Shown: positions 7,808-16,738, counted from the first letter of the stretch. The stretch is 64,000 nucleotides of DNA from Thermoleophilaceae bacterium (GCA_030448005.1 JAUJNT010000001.1:952423-1016422); one strand, 5' to 3'. The notes: generated by a model from the sequence alone, not told the origin. Program-made: numbers and translations.

Positions 7808-9270
7808 CTCGCGGCTCAAGTCCGCGCAAGCTCGTCCTTGCCGTGATCGACGCGCTCGACCCACGGGGCTTCGAGCGCGCCACCCGGGAGGGCAGTGCAC
7901 CCGCGCTTGCGGCCCTGATGGAGCGTGGCGACTACGTGTCCGACTGCGTGTCGAGCTTCCCGTCGATCACGCCAGTGGCCGCATCTAGCATCGCCACGGG
8001 TCTCGGTCCGGCGGAGCACCTCATCCCTTCCCTGAACTGGTACCACCGGGGGGAGGAGCGCTACGTCGAGTACGGCTCCTCTTTCCCCGCAACTCGCACG
8101 TTCGGCATCTTCCGCTCCCTGCAGGACACCGTTTACAACATGAACCTCGCGCACCTCACCCAGGAGCGCAAGACCGTGTTCGAGCACCTGGACGACGCCG
8201 GGTTGCGCACCGCCGGCACGACCTACCTGATCTATCGCGGCAGGCACCGCCACGAGCCCTCCACCGGCTCCCGCTATAGCCGCCTGGCCGAGGCCGCACA
8301 GTTTCGCCATGCCGTGTGGGGCCCACGGGAGCTCTTCTATGCCGACATCTTCGACTCCCGCCGGACGGGCTGCTTCTCGACGCTCGGCATGCCGGGGCAG
8401 CGCGACGCCCACGCCGGTTGCGTGGGCGAGTACCTCGTGGAGAACGACCTCTTCGACTTCCTGCTGCTCTCCCTGCCCGACAACGACACCTATTCCCATC
8501 GCCTGGGCCCGGAGGCCCAGCCTACCTCGATCGCCGAGGCCGACCGCGCGCTCGGGCGGATGATGGACGCGGCCGGTGGCGCCGACACCTTCCTCGAGGA
8601 GCACTCGGTGATCGTGATGGCAGACCACTCGCAGAACGCGATCGACTCGAGCGTGAACCTGGCGCTGGCCCTCGACGGCTGGCGACTGCTCCTGCCCGCC
8701 GACCTGGCGCCGGAGGAGGCCGACATCGCGGTCTGCCCGGGTGCCCGTTCGGCACAGGTCTACGTGGTGGAGGAGGAGCGCCGCGAGGGGCTGGCGCCGC
8801 GCCTGGCCGAGGACCTGTGCGAGGTGGAAGGCGTCGACCTCGTGGCCCGCCGCGGCCACGAGGAGGGCATCGTGCAGACCCGACGGGGAGAGCTGCGCTT
8901 TGCCCGCGGGGGCGAGCTGGTGGACCCCCGCGGTGAGAGCTGGAGCGTCGATGGAGACCTCCAGGCGCTCGGTCTGGAGGTGGAGGACGGGATCGTTCGC
9001 AGCCAGGACTATCCCGACGCCCTGGCGCGGCTGTGGTCGGCGCTCGACTGCCCGCGGTCGGGTGACGTGCTGCTCTCGGCAAAGCCGGGTGTCGAGTTCA
9101 TGGACTGGGGTGGCCACGACCACGTCGGCGGCGGCAGTCATGGCTCGCTGCACCGCTGCGACTCGCTGGGCGTGCTCCTCATGTGCGGGGTTGGCTCGCG
9201 CTCACGCGAGCAGTGGGCCATCCGCGACGTCGCGCCCACGGTGCTCGAGCACTTCGGGGTGACCGGATGA
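7804..9270 (+). CDS. Alkaline-phosphatase-superfamily phosphodiesterase/nucleotide pyrophosphatase
   Basis: 488-residue cytosolic-looking enzyme (no signal peptide). Two-metal site residues are visible: D16 (VIDALD), nucleophile T56 in SFPSITPVAA, D228/H232 in PDNDTYSHR, D274-H275 in MADHSQ, and a late HGSLHR histidine. This pattern fits the type I phosphodiesterase/nucleotide pyrophosphatase branch. GTG start overlaps the DUF4126 stop (GTGA), and its own stop overlaps gtrA (ATGA). In this setting it may hydrolyse a lipid-linked or nucleotide-linked sugar phosphate; the substrate is unknown. Confidence 0.85.
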   Translation: MTRGSSPRKLVLAVIDALDPRGFERATREGSAPALAALMERGDYVSDCVSSFPSITPVAASSIATGLGPAEHLIPSLNWYHRGEERYVEYGSSFPATRTFGIFRSLQDTVYNMNLAHLTQERKTVFEHLDDAGLRTAGTTYLIYRGRHRHEPSTGSRYSRLAEAAQFRHAVWGPRELFYADIFDSRRTGCFSTLGMPGQRDAHAGCVGEYLVENDLFDFLLLSLPDNDTYSHRLGPEAQPTSIAEADRALGRMMDAAGGADTFLEEHSVIVMADHSQNAIDSSVNLALALDGWRLLLPADLAPEEADIAVCPGARSAQVYVVEEERREGLAPRLAEDLCEVEGVDLVARRGHEEGIVQTRRGELRFARGGELVDPRGESWSVDGDLQALGLEVEDGIVRSQDYPDALARLWSALDCPRSGDVLLSAKPGVEFMDWGGHDHVGGGSHGSLHRCDSLGVLLMCGVGSRSREQWAIRDVAPTVLEHFGVTG

Positions 9271-9695
9271 GCGCGCGCGTGCTCCAGGGCATGCGGCGCT
9301 CGCACAACTGGGTGCAGCTCGTGAAGTTCTGCCTGGTGGGCGGATCGGGCTACGTCGTCAACCTGATCGTCTTCACTATCGCCTTCGAGGCCGGAAACCT
9401 GCACCATCTCATGGCGGCCACCCTCGCGTTCGCGGTTGCGGTGACCAACAACTTCTGGTGGAACAGGCATTGGACATTCGGCGCGAAGGAGGGGAGCGCG
9501 GGCTTCCAGGCCGCGCGCTTCCTCGCCGTGAGCGTGGCCGCCTTCCTCGTGGCGGCGGCCATCCTCGAGCTGCTCGTGACCGGCTCGGGGGTACACGAGA
9601 TCCCGGCCCAGGCGATCTCCGTGATCGCGGCCACGCCGCTCAGCTTCATCGGCAACAAGATGTGGAGCTTCGCCGCCGGCACGCGCGGACCCTGA
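9267..9695 (+). CDS. GtrA family membrane protein
   Basis: 142 residues with four hydrophobic helices. LVKFCLVGGSGYVVNLIVF (about 18-36), VTNNFWWNRHWTFG (about 65-78) and the final IGNKMWSF are GtrA signatures. GtrA proteins are thought to flip polyprenyl-phosphate-linked sugars across the membrane for glycan decoration. ATGA overlap with the phosphodiesterase gene and a 14-base gap to the next membrane glycosyltransferase-like gene support a shared glycan pathway. Confidence 0.9.
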   Translation: MSARVLQGMRRSHNWVQLVKFCLVGGSGYVVNLIVFTIAFEAGNLHHLMAATLAFAVAVTNNFWWNRHWTFGAKEGSAGFQAARFLAVSVAAFLVAAAILELLVTGSGVHEIPAQAISVIAATPLSFIGNKMWSFAAGTRGP

Positions 9696-9709
9696 CGCCC
9701 TTTGTGGCG

Positions 9710-11416
9710 ATGGCCGTTGCCGTTGCCCTCCTCGCAGGGGCGGCCGGCGCACCCGGGGCGGCCGAGGCAAGGCCGAAGCTCGACCAGCCGCGCTCGCAGA
9801 CCGTGGCACCGCCGGGCTACCGGCTGACAGCGCGCAAGGCGATCCGCATCGCCGCCCGATCGGACAAGGTGGTGGCGGAGCGCCGGCGCCACGCCGACTT
9901 CAGGCCCACGGCCTACACACGCGGGCCCGGGCGGTGGCAGGTGAGCTGGTTCGACCGCGAGCGGGAGCTGGCCCAGGTACGCGTGGATGACGCCACGGGG
10001 GCGATCCTCGAGGAGTGGACCGGTCATCAGGTGGCCTGGACGATGGCTCGGGGGTACGAGGGGGCCTTTGGGCAGACGCTGAATGCCCCCTACGTGTGGA
10101 TACCGCTGTGCGTCCTCTTCCTCGCGCCCTTCATCGATCCCCGCAGGCCCTTCCGGTTGCTCCACCTCGACCTGCTCGTGCTCGTCTCCTTTGGAGCCTC
10201 GCACGTCTTCTTCAACCGCGGCGACATCGGCGTCTCCGTCCCGCTCGCCTATCCCGTGCTGCTCTACCTCCTCGCGCGGCTGCTCGTGGCGGGCTTCCGC
10301 CCGCGGGAGCGCCGGGAGTGGCTCGTGCCGGTGGTCCCCGTCGCGTGGCTCGCGATCGCCGTCGTCTTCCTCGTGGGCTTCCGGGTTGGCCTGAACGTGG
10401 TGGACTCGACCGTGATCGACGTCGGGTACGCGGGGGTCCTCGGCGCAGATCGGATCGCCGACGGCAAGGATCTCTACGGCGAGGGCTTCTCGCGCGAGGT
10501 CGAGCGCGGCGATACCTACGGGCCCGTCAACTACCTGGCCTACGTGCCCTTCGAGCAGGCGTTGCCCTGGAGCGGGCGCTGGGACGACCTCCCGGCCGCA
10601 CACGGGGCGGCCATCCTCTTCGACCTGGTAACGCTCCTCGGCCTCGTGCTCCTCGGCCGCCGGCTGCGGCCGGGGCGTGAGGGAAGAGAGCTGGGGGTCG
10701 TGCTCGGCTTCGCGTGGGCCGCCTTCCCGTATGCGCTCTTCAGCCTCGAGACCAACGCCAACGACTCGATCGTCGCCATGTTCACGGTCCTCGCGATGCT
10801 GGCGCTCACCCTCCGGCCGGCACGGGAGGGCCTGTCCGCAGCCGCAAGAGGGGTGGCCGTGGGGCTCGGCGCCGCGGCCAAGTTCGCGCCGCTCGTCCTC
10901 GCGCCGCTCTTCGCCACGGGCACGAGCGAGGAGGGTGAGGGGGCGCGCTCGCGCCTCGGGTCGTGGCTCGTCTTCGCCCTCGCCCTCGTGGCGGTGCTGG
11001 TGCTTGCCTTCCTGCCGTTCGTGCCGGACGGAGGCCTGATGGAGCTCTATGACCGCACCCTCGGCTACCAGGCCTCCCGTCCGTCTCCGTTCAGCGTCTG
11101 GGGACAGGAAGAGTGGCTGGCCCCGCTTCACACGGCCGTGAAGGTGGGGGCTGTGGGCCTCGTCCTTGCGGTGGCCGTGGTGCCGCGGCGTCGCGGGCCT
11201 CTGCAGGTGGCGGCGCTTGGAGCGGCCGTGCTGGTGGCCGTGGAGCTGGCGGTGACACACTGGTTCTACCTCTACGTTGTCTGGTTTGCCCCGCTGGCGC
11301 TCGTGGCGCTCCTCGGCCCCTACCGCGGCCCGGCTTCTCCGGACGGCCGGCCCGTGGCCGACCCCGGCGAGGCGCTCGCGGTTTCCGCCCGCCCGCGCGA
11401 GCCGGCACCCGCTTGA
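9710..11416 (+). CDS. Membrane protein: PepSY-like domain plus GT-C glycosyltransferase-like helices
   Basis: About 568 residues. An N-terminal signal-like helix (MAVAVALLAGAAGAPGAAEA) is followed by a roughly 85-residue extracytoplasmic segment resembling PepSY (ARKAIRIAARSDKVVAERRR, WQVSWFDRERELAQVRVDDA, ending EEW), then ten or more hydrophobic helices with the ...YGPVNYLAYVPFEQ and FSLETNANDSIVAMF loops seen in GT-C/DUF2029-like polyprenol-sugar transferases. No catalytic proof. GTG 9704 is an alternative start. The stop overlaps a TTG start of the next gene (TTGA). Confidence 0.65.
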   Translation: MAVAVALLAGAAGAPGAAEARPKLDQPRSQTVAPPGYRLTARKAIRIAARSDKVVAERRRHADFRPTAYTRGPGRWQVSWFDRERELAQVRVDDATGAILEEWTGHQVAWTMARGYEGAFGQTLNAPYVWIPLCVLFLAPFIDPRRPFRLLHLDLLVLVSFGASHVFFNRGDIGVSVPLAYPVLLYLLARLLVAGFRPRERREWLVPVVPVAWLAIAVVFLVGFRVGLNVVDSTVIDVGYAGVLGADRIADGKDLYGEGFSREVERGDTYGPVNYLAYVPFEQALPWSGRWDDLPAAHGAAILFDLVTLLGLVLLGRRLRPGREGRELGVVLGFAWAAFPYALFSLETNANDSIVAMFTVLAMLALTLRPAREGLSAAARGVAVGLGAAAKFAPLVLAPLFATGTSEEGEGARSRLGSWLVFALALVAVLVLAFLPFVPDGGLMELYDRTLGYQASRPSPFSVWGQEEWLAPLHTAVKVGAVGLVLAVAVVPRRRGPLQVAALGAAVLVAVELAVTHWFYLYVVWFAPLALVALLGPYRGPASPDGRPVADPGEALAVSARPREPAPA

Positions 11417-12660
11417 CCCGCGCCGCGTCAACCTTGCTCCTGGCCGCGTTCGCGCTCACGTTCCTCGGCGGGCCCTGGGCAGACGAGCGGGTGAGCGACC
11501 TCTTCGTCTACCGGACCTACGCCGCGGGCTTCCTCGAGGGGACGCTGCCCTACCGTGACGTGAGCTTCGAGTACCCGCCCCTCGCGGCGCCCCTGCTCGC
11601 GCTGCCAGGGCTCGCGGGCACGGCCGAAGGGACCTACCGGATCGCGTTCGGGCTGCTGGCGCTGGCCCTGGCGCTCGCGGTGGTGCTTTGCAGCGGTGAG
11701 CTCTCGGCGCGGACGGGGGGCGACCGTCGGACGGCGATGCTGGCGGTCGCACTGATGCCGCTCCTGACGGGAGCGATGGTCCGGACCCATTTCGACCTCG
11801 CGCCCGTTGCGCTCACGCTCGCCGCGCTCCTGCTGCTCTGCGCCGATCGCCCGCGCGCCGCATTCGCGATCCTCGGGTTGGGAGTGATGACAAAGGGCTT
11901 CCCGCTGGTCGTCGCACCGGTGGCGCTCTCCTGGCTGGTGGCTCGCGGCGAGCGCCGCGCCGCCCTGTCGGGGCTGGGCGCCCTCGTGCTATCCGCCGGT
12001 GCGATCGCCGCGGTGGCGGTGGTGCTTTCGCCCTCGGGGGCCCTGGCGGCGCTCACCTACCACCTCGATCGACCGGTTCAGATCGAGAGCAGCGCGGCCT
12101 CGCTCCTCTTCGCCCTCGACGCGGTGGGTGCCGGCGAGGTGCTCGTGGTGAAGAGCCACCGATCCGATGGCCTCCTGCACGCGGCCGACGGCCCCGTCTC
12201 GGCGCTGTTCTCGGCGGTGCTTCTCGCGGCCCTCGCGTTGTGCGCCGCGGGGGCTACCGTCCGGCGCCGCGGACCGCCGACACGGCGGGCGCTCGTGCTC
12301 GGTTCCCTGGCGGCTGTGGTTGCGTTCGCCGGCCTCGGCAAGGTGCTCTCGCCACAGTTCCTCATCTGGGTCGTCCCGCTGACGGGCCTGGCGCTAGCGT
12401 GGGGGATGCACGCGCTCGCAGCGGCCGGCGCGGGCGCGACGGCCCTCACGCTCGTCGAGTTTCCGGCGCACTACGCCGACGTCGTGGCGCGCGAGCCCGC
12501 CTGGCTGTGGTTCGTGGCCGTGCGCAACGCGCTGCTGCTCGCGGTGCTCGGGCTCGCGCTGTGGTCGCTGCTGGTCAGTTCGCTCGATGCCACGGCAGGA
12601 GCAGCTGCTCGACCGCGGTGGCGTGGCCGTCATCCGCGGCCTCGACCAGCACCGCGTTGA
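11413..12660 (+). CDS. GT87/DUF2029-type membrane glycosyltransferase
   Basis: 415 residues, about ten membrane helices. The first loop SDLFVYRTYAAGFLEGTLPY followed by SFEYPPLAAPLLALPG has the D...Y...GxxPYRD...EYPP pattern of GT87/DUF2029 polyprenol-phosphomannose-dependent transferases; MTKGFPLVVAP and GKVLSPQFLIWVVPL are further family marks. TTG start overlaps the preceding TGA. The last 86 bases overlap, tail to tail, the ymdB-like gene on the other strand, so the Arg/Pro-rich end may be poorly constrained. It probably transfers a sugar outside the cytoplasm. Confidence 0.82.
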   Translation: MTRAASTLLLAAFALTFLGGPWADERVSDLFVYRTYAAGFLEGTLPYRDVSFEYPPLAAPLLALPGLAGTAEGTYRIAFGLLALALALAVVLCSGELSARTGGDRRTAMLAVALMPLLTGAMVRTHFDLAPVALTLAALLLLCADRPRAAFAILGLGVMTKGFPLVVAPVALSWLVARGERRAALSGLGALVLSAGAIAAVAVVLSPSGALAALTYHLDRPVQIESSAASLLFALDAVGAGEVLVVKSHRSDGLLHAADGPVSALFSAVLLAALALCAAGATVRRRGPPTRRALVLGSLAAVVAFAGLGKVLSPQFLIWVVPLTGLALAWGMHALAAAGAGATALTLVEFPAHYADVVAREPAWLWFVAVRNALLLAVLGLALWSLLVSSLDATAGAAARPRWRGRHPRPRPAPR

Positions 12661-13360
12661 GCCACGGATCCTCGTCGGAGGTATCGAACCGGACGTTGGT
12701 CATCGTGAGGAAGCGCTTCAGCGCGAGCTCGCGCTTCACCCCGATCACGCCGCCGCGCGGGCCCGTCATGCCCACGTCGGTGCAGTAGGCGGTGCCGCCC
12801 GGCAGCACGCGGGCGTCGGCGGTGGGCACGTGCGTGTGGGTGCCGAGACATGCGGTGACCCTGCCGTCCAGGTGCCAGCCCATGGCCACCTTCTCGCTCG
12901 TGGCCTCGGCGTGCATGTCCACGAGCACGTGCGTGGTGCGCCCGCGGAGGTCGGCCAGCACCGCGTCTGCCTCGGAGAACGGAGAGCGAGCGGCGTCCAC
13001 GAACACCGTGCCGGACAGGTTCACGACGCCGAGCGCCATGCCCTCGCGCCGCACGACCGTGGCCCCGCGGCCGGGGCTGCCCTTCGGGTAGTTGGACGGG
13101 CGCACGATCCGCTCCTCGCGGTCCAGGTAGCCGTAGACCTCGGTGTGCCGATAGGAGTGATTTCCGAGCGTGATGCAGTCCGCACCCAGGTCGAACAGCT
13201 CGCGCGCCGTTCGCTCGGTGATCCCGACCCCGCCGGCCGCGTTCTCGCCGTTCACCACCACGAAGTGCGGCCTGTGCCGGTCTACGAGCCCGGGCAGCAA
13301 CGCGGCCAGCGCACGACGCCCGATCCCGCCAACCACGTCACCGATGAAGAGGAGCCTCAC
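12575..13360 (-). CDS. YmdB/TIGR00282 family metallophosphoesterase
   Basis: 261 residues. Metal-binding blocks are all present: GDVVGGIG (7-14), VVNGENAAGGVG (about 35-46), ITLGNHSYRH (about 63-72; usual GNHxW has Tyr here), LVDMHAEATSEK and LGTHTHVPTADARV. Homologues (YmdB) hydrolyse 2',3'-cyclic nucleotides and affect biofilm and RNA turnover. GTG start. It is divergent from the ABC exporter and overlaps the end of the GT87 gene by 86 bases. Family assignment is firm; substrate is inferred. Confidence 0.9.
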   Translation of the reverse strand: MRLLFIGDVVGGIGRRALAALLPGLVDRHRPHFVVVNGENAAGGVGITERTARELFDLGADCITLGNHSYRHTEVYGYLDREERIVRPSNYPKGSPGRGATVVRREGMALGVVNLSGTVFVDAARSPFSEADAVLADLRGRTTHVLVDMHAEATSEKVAMGWHLDGRVTACLGTHTHVPTADARVLPGGTAYCTDVGMTGPRGGVIGVKRELALKRFLTMTNVRFDTSDEDPWLNAVLVEAADDGHATAVEQLLLPWHRAN

Positions 13361-13382
13361 GCGGCCAGTGTGCCAGGGCCGC

Positions 13383-13388
13383 TACCGT
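13383..13388 (+). promoter_or_regulatory. -10-like hexamer TACCGT before the ABC exporter
   Basis: TACCGT is followed by seven bases and then ATG 13396, matching the leaderless pattern of this window; it also lies over the alternative GTG 13387, arguing against that start. Confidence 0.4.
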
Positions 13389-13395
13389 GGCCTCG

Positions 13396-14148
13396 ATGGC
13401 CGCCGACCCGACCGCCGCCACCCGGCCGGAGAGCGCCCCGGCCCCCGCTCGGGTGCTGGAGGCCGAGGGGCTCGTCAAGCGCTATGGCGAGCGGGAGGCG
13501 CTGCGAGGCGTCTCGCTCAGCGCGGGGCGCGGCGAGCTCGTTACGGTGATCGGGCCAAACGGGGCGGGGAAGACGACCCTCCTCACGATCCTGGCCGGCA
13601 TCGTGGCGCCCGACGCGGGCCGCGTGAGCCCCGGCCCACGCGAAGTCGGATGGGTTCCTCAGCAGCCCGCCCTCTACGGGAAGCTCACGGTGGCCGAGAA
13701 CCTGCGGCTGTTCGCGCGCCTCGAGAGGTGCTCCGAGCCAGAGGCGACGGTGGAGCGGATGCTCGCACTCACCGGCCTCGGCGACAGGGCCGGAGATCAG
13801 GTCGTGAAGCTCTCCGGTGGCAACCGCCAGCGGGTGAACATCGCGATCGGGCTGCTAGGGCAGCAGTCGGTCCTGCTCCTCGATGAGCCGAGCGCCTCCC
13901 TCGATCCCAGGCAGCGCGAGCGCCTGTGGGAGTTCGTGCTCGGCCTGGCGGAGGCGGGGACCGCGGTGGTCCTCTCCACGCACAACATCCAGGAGGCCGA
14001 GCGCCACGCGGATCGCGTGCTGGTGCTGGCCGACGGTGAGCTGCTGTTCACGGGCTCGCCCCGCCGGCTGAAGGAAGCGGTGGGGCAAGAGGGCGACGAG
14101 GGCCTCGAGGAGGCCTTCGTGGCGTTCCTGCACGCCCGAGGTCACTAG
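13396..14148 (+). CDS. ABC transporter ATP-binding protein
   Basis: 250-residue ATPase of an ABC-2 type exporter. Walker A GPNGAGKTT, Q-loop in GWVPQQPALYG, signature LSGGNRQRV, Walker B VLLLDEPSASLDP and the switch His in STHN are all intact. The closest groups are CcmA-like drug or lipid exporters, but the cargo cannot be told. It is two bases from the permease gene and forms a two-gene operon with it. ATG 13396 is preferred to GTG 13387 because of the -10-like hexamer just upstream. Confidence 0.9.
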   Translation: MAADPTAATRPESAPAPARVLEAEGLVKRYGEREALRGVSLSAGRGELVTVIGPNGAGKTTLLTILAGIVAPDAGRVSPGPREVGWVPQQPALYGKLTVAENLRLFARLERCSEPEATVERMLALTGLGDRAGDQVVKLSGGNRQRVNIAIGLLGQQSVLLLDEPSASLDPRQRERLWEFVLGLAEAGTAVVLSTHNIQEAERHADRVLVLADGELLFTGSPRRLKEAVGQEGDEGLEEAFVAFLHARGH

Positions 14149-14150
14149 GG

Positions 14151-15488
14151 GTGCGCTGGCTCCTGCTGAAGGACCTGCGGCTCCTGCGCCGCTCGCCGCT
14201 GCTCGTGACGTTGCTGGTGCTCTACCCGATCGTGATCGCGGTGCTGATCGGGTTCGCCCTCTCCCGGGGCCCGGACAAGCCGCAGGTCGCCTTCGCCAAC
14301 CTCGTTCCGGAGTCGGCCAGTCAGCTCGACCTCGGAGGGGAGCGTCTCGACACCTCGCGCCAGGCGGACGTGCTCTTCCGGGCCATCGACCCGGTGATCG
14401 TGAAGAGCAGGGCGGAGGCGGTCCGCAAGGTGAGGGACGGCGACGTGCTGGGGGCGATCGTGATTCCCGAGGACACGACCCAGAAGTTGCAGAGCGGCCT
14501 CGACCCCGCCACGATCGAGGTCTTCTACAACGCCGAGGATCCAATCAAGTCGGGATACGTGCGCGACACGATCAAGTCGCAGGTGGCCGACGCCAACAAC
14601 GCCCTCACCAAGCGGCTCGCCAAGGTCGCACTCGGGTTCCTCGACCTGATCGCCACCGGCGGGCAGTACAACTTCCTCGGCCGGCAGTTCGACGTGCTGG
14701 GACTCGAGCGCTCGGAGCGGATCCTCAAGGAGGCGAGGAGCGAGCTGCCGGCAGGATCACCGGCCCGTGCGCAGATCGACCAGGTGATGCGCTTCGCGAC
14801 GCTCGCCCGCACCAACCTCGACCTCTCCGACGACGTTCTCGCCTCTGTGGGCACGCCGATCCGCGTGAGACAGGTGCAGTTGGACGGCGCGGCGACCCCG
14901 CTCAGCTCGTTCTCGGTGGCGATCGCCGTCTCTGTCTCGATCATGTTCATCACGCTTCTGCTGGCCGCGGGGGCGCTAGCGCTCGAGCGTGAGGAGAACG
15001 CCTTCCTGCGCCTCGTGCGCGGGCTCGTCTCGCGTACGGGCCTGCTCCTGGAGAAGGCCGGCCTCGCGGCGGTGTCCGCGCTGGCCGTGAGCCTGGTGAT
15101 GCTGGCGGGGCTGGGGCTGTTCGTGGACCTGCAGTGGGATCGCTTCCATCTGTGGGTCGCGGGGCTGGCCGCGGCCGCGCTCGCCTTCGCCGCGATGGGG
15201 CTGGCGATAGGGGCGCTCACGAAGGAGGTGCGGTCTGCCTCCCTGCTCTGCGTGATGCTCTCGCTGCCGCTCGCCTTCCTCGCCCTCGTGCCGTCGGGCT
15301 CGGTCTCGCCTGTCCTCTATGACGCGGTCCAAGTGGTGTCGGCGGTCTTTCCCTTCAAGCCGACGCTCGAGGCGATCGACGCCGCCCTGAACGACTCCAG
15401 ATCGATCGTCGGTCCGCTGCTGCACCTGGCCGCGCTGTTCTGTGCGTTCGGGGTGGCAAGCCGGCTGGCGCTACGGCGGTTCGCCTAG
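14151..15488 (+). CDS. ABC-2 type transporter permease
   Basis: 445 residues: one N-terminal membrane helix (about 19-38), a large extracytoplasmic domain of roughly 220 residues rich in Asp/Lys, and five C-terminal helices from about 250 on. This layout is that of ABC-2/YhgE-Pip-like permeases. GTG start two bases after the ATPase stop. The extracytoplasmic domain and lack of a partner protein suggest export of a lipid, peptide or drug. Substrate unknown. Confidence 0.85.
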   Translation: MRWLLLKDLRLLRRSPLLVTLLVLYPIVIAVLIGFALSRGPDKPQVAFANLVPESASQLDLGGERLDTSRQADVLFRAIDPVIVKSRAEAVRKVRDGDVLGAIVIPEDTTQKLQSGLDPATIEVFYNAEDPIKSGYVRDTIKSQVADANNALTKRLAKVALGFLDLIATGGQYNFLGRQFDVLGLERSERILKEARSELPAGSPARAQIDQVMRFATLARTNLDLSDDVLASVGTPIRVRQVQLDGAATPLSSFSVAIAVSVSIMFITLLLAAGALALEREENAFLRLVRGLVSRTGLLLEKAGLAAVSALAVSLVMLAGLGLFVDLQWDRFHLWVAGLAAAALAFAAMGLAIGALTKEVRSASLLCVMLSLPLAFLALVPSGSVSPVLYDAVQVVSAVFPFKPTLEAIDAALNDSRSIVGPLLHLAALFCAFGVASRLALRRFA

Positions 15489-15638
15489 CCAGGCGGCTCA
15501 TCCGCGTCGGCCATCGGCTATGACACGGCGCCGAGACCCCACCGCACGGCGGAGCGGTCGGTGGTCAGCGGAAGCCATGCGTTCCCTTCGACGATCATGT
15601 CGTCGCTTCGAACGTCGGGTTCGGGGTCAGCGGGCGCA

Positions 15639-16145
15639 TCAACCGTAGCGCTTTCGCCGGAACACGTCGGTCCTCAGCGAGTCCACGCGATCGAGGAACA
15701 ACAAGCCGTCGAGGTGGTCGATCTCGTGCAGCAGGCAGCGCGCCTCGAAGCCCTCGCTGGCCAGGTCCACCGGATCCCCGGCGGGCGTGTGGGCACGCAA
15801 CTCGATCGCGGTGGCGCGCCTCACGTCGGCGGTCAGCCTCGGGATGCTGAGGCAGCCCTCCCGAGCCACCTCGGCGCCGCTCTCACGGACCACCTCGGGG
15901 TCCACGAGCACCAGCAGGCCGTTCGAGGTCCTCGCCTTCTTGTGGCCGCTCACGTCCACTACGACGATCCGCACGAGCTCATCGAGCTGGGGTGCCGCGA
16001 GCCCCACGCAGCCGGGGTGGGCGGCCATCGTGTCGAGCAGGTCGGTCGCCACCCGCTCGGCCTCCGCGCGCTGACCGGTGCCGAGCGGCCGCGCCGGCTT
16101 CTTCAGCGTAGGGTGCGGGAACAGCAGGACCTCGCGCGCCGGCAC
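15639..16145 (-). CDS. def: Peptide deformylase
   Basis: Removes the N-formyl group from nascent proteins. 168 residues with all three motifs: GCVGLAAPQ (45-53), EGCLS (96-100) and HEIDH (140-144), which supply the metal-binding Cys98, His140 and His144 and the catalytic Glu141. GTG start at 16145 lies five bases after the stop of the ACT-domain gene, so both are cotranscribed. The 150 bases downstream to the ABC permease hold no gene. Confidence 0.93.
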   Translation of the reverse strand: MPAREVLLFPHPTLKKPARPLGTGQRAEAERVATDLLDTMAAHPGCVGLAAPQLDELVRIVVVDVSGHKKARTSNGLLVLVDPEVVRESGAEVAREGCLSIPRLTADVRRATAIELRAHTPAGDPVDLASEGFEARCLLHEIDHLDGLLFLDRVDSLRTDVFRRKRYG

Positions 16146-16150
16146 CCTGC

Positions 16151-16687
16151 CTACAGCTCGTCGTGCTCGAGCTCGTTGAGGCTCACCTGGACCCCCTCGT
16201 CCCGGCCCACGTCCTCGAGCGCCCGGCGCAGCTCCTCGACCCGATCGGCGGGTGCGGCTATCTCCATCATCACCACGTACAGCGGCTGCGCCGCGCCGCC
16301 CTCGCTGAGACGGGTGTTCAGGTCGGTGATGTTGCACCCCTGGCGGGCCACCGCGCTCGCCGCGGCGTGAACGATGCCGGGGTGATCGGCTCCATAGACC
16401 GTGGCGATGTGGGTGGGCTCGGGGTAGTCACCGCCCGCGTCGTCGACCTCTGACACGGCCATCGCCACGAGGCCGAGGTCGGCGGCCACACGCGCCAGCT
16501 CGCCTCGCAGCTTGCCGACCTCCAGCGAGTCCGCGCCCGCCACGAGCAGCACCATCGTGAAGTGCCCGCTGAGGATCGTCATCTGGGAGTCCTGCACGTT
16601 GAGCTCGTGCCTCAGAAGGACCGCGGTCACCGCCGCGACGATGCCCGGGCGGTCGCGACCGAGCGCGGACACCGCGAGATGGCGCAC
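16151..16687 (-). CDS. Tandem ACT-domain protein (GcvR-like)
   Basis: 178 residues made of two ACT domains: LAVSALGRDRPGIVAAVTAV (about 4-23) and IATVYGADHPGIVHAAASAV (about 93-112), each with the D/xPG(I/L)V ligand loop. The arrangement is that of GcvR-like regulators, which sense amino acids; no DNA-binding domain is present. GTG start 16687 has a TATGCT hexamer six bases upstream. Divergent from hemB and cotranscribed with def, so a link to glycine, formyl or one-carbon balance is possible but unproven. Confidence 0.82.
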   Translation of the reverse strand: MRHLAVSALGRDRPGIVAAVTAVLLRHELNVQDSQMTILSGHFTMVLLVAGADSLEVGKLRGELARVAADLGLVAMAVSEVDDAGGDYPEPTHIATVYGADHPGIVHAAASAVARQGCNITDLNTRLSEGGAAQPLYVVMMEIAAPADRVEELRRALEDVGRDEGVQVSLNELEHDEL

Positions 16688-16693
16688 CCCGCG

Positions 16694-16699
16694 AGCATA
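16694..16699 (-). promoter_or_regulatory. -10-like hexamer TATGCT before the ACT-domain gene
   Basis: On the minus strand TATGCT ends six bases before GTG 16687. It lies 33 bases from the TAGACT of hemB on the other strand, forming a compact divergent promoter region. Confidence 0.38.
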
Positions 16700-16732
16700 C
16701 GCGCCTTCAGCGGCGCGGCGGCCGACCTCACC

Positions 16733-16738
16733 TAGACT
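16733..16738 (+). promoter_or_regulatory. -10-like hexamer TAGACT before hemB
   Basis: TAGACT is followed by seven bases and ATG 16746. This would give a leaderless hemB mRNA and argues for 16746 rather than the in-frame ATG at 16740. Confidence 0.42.
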
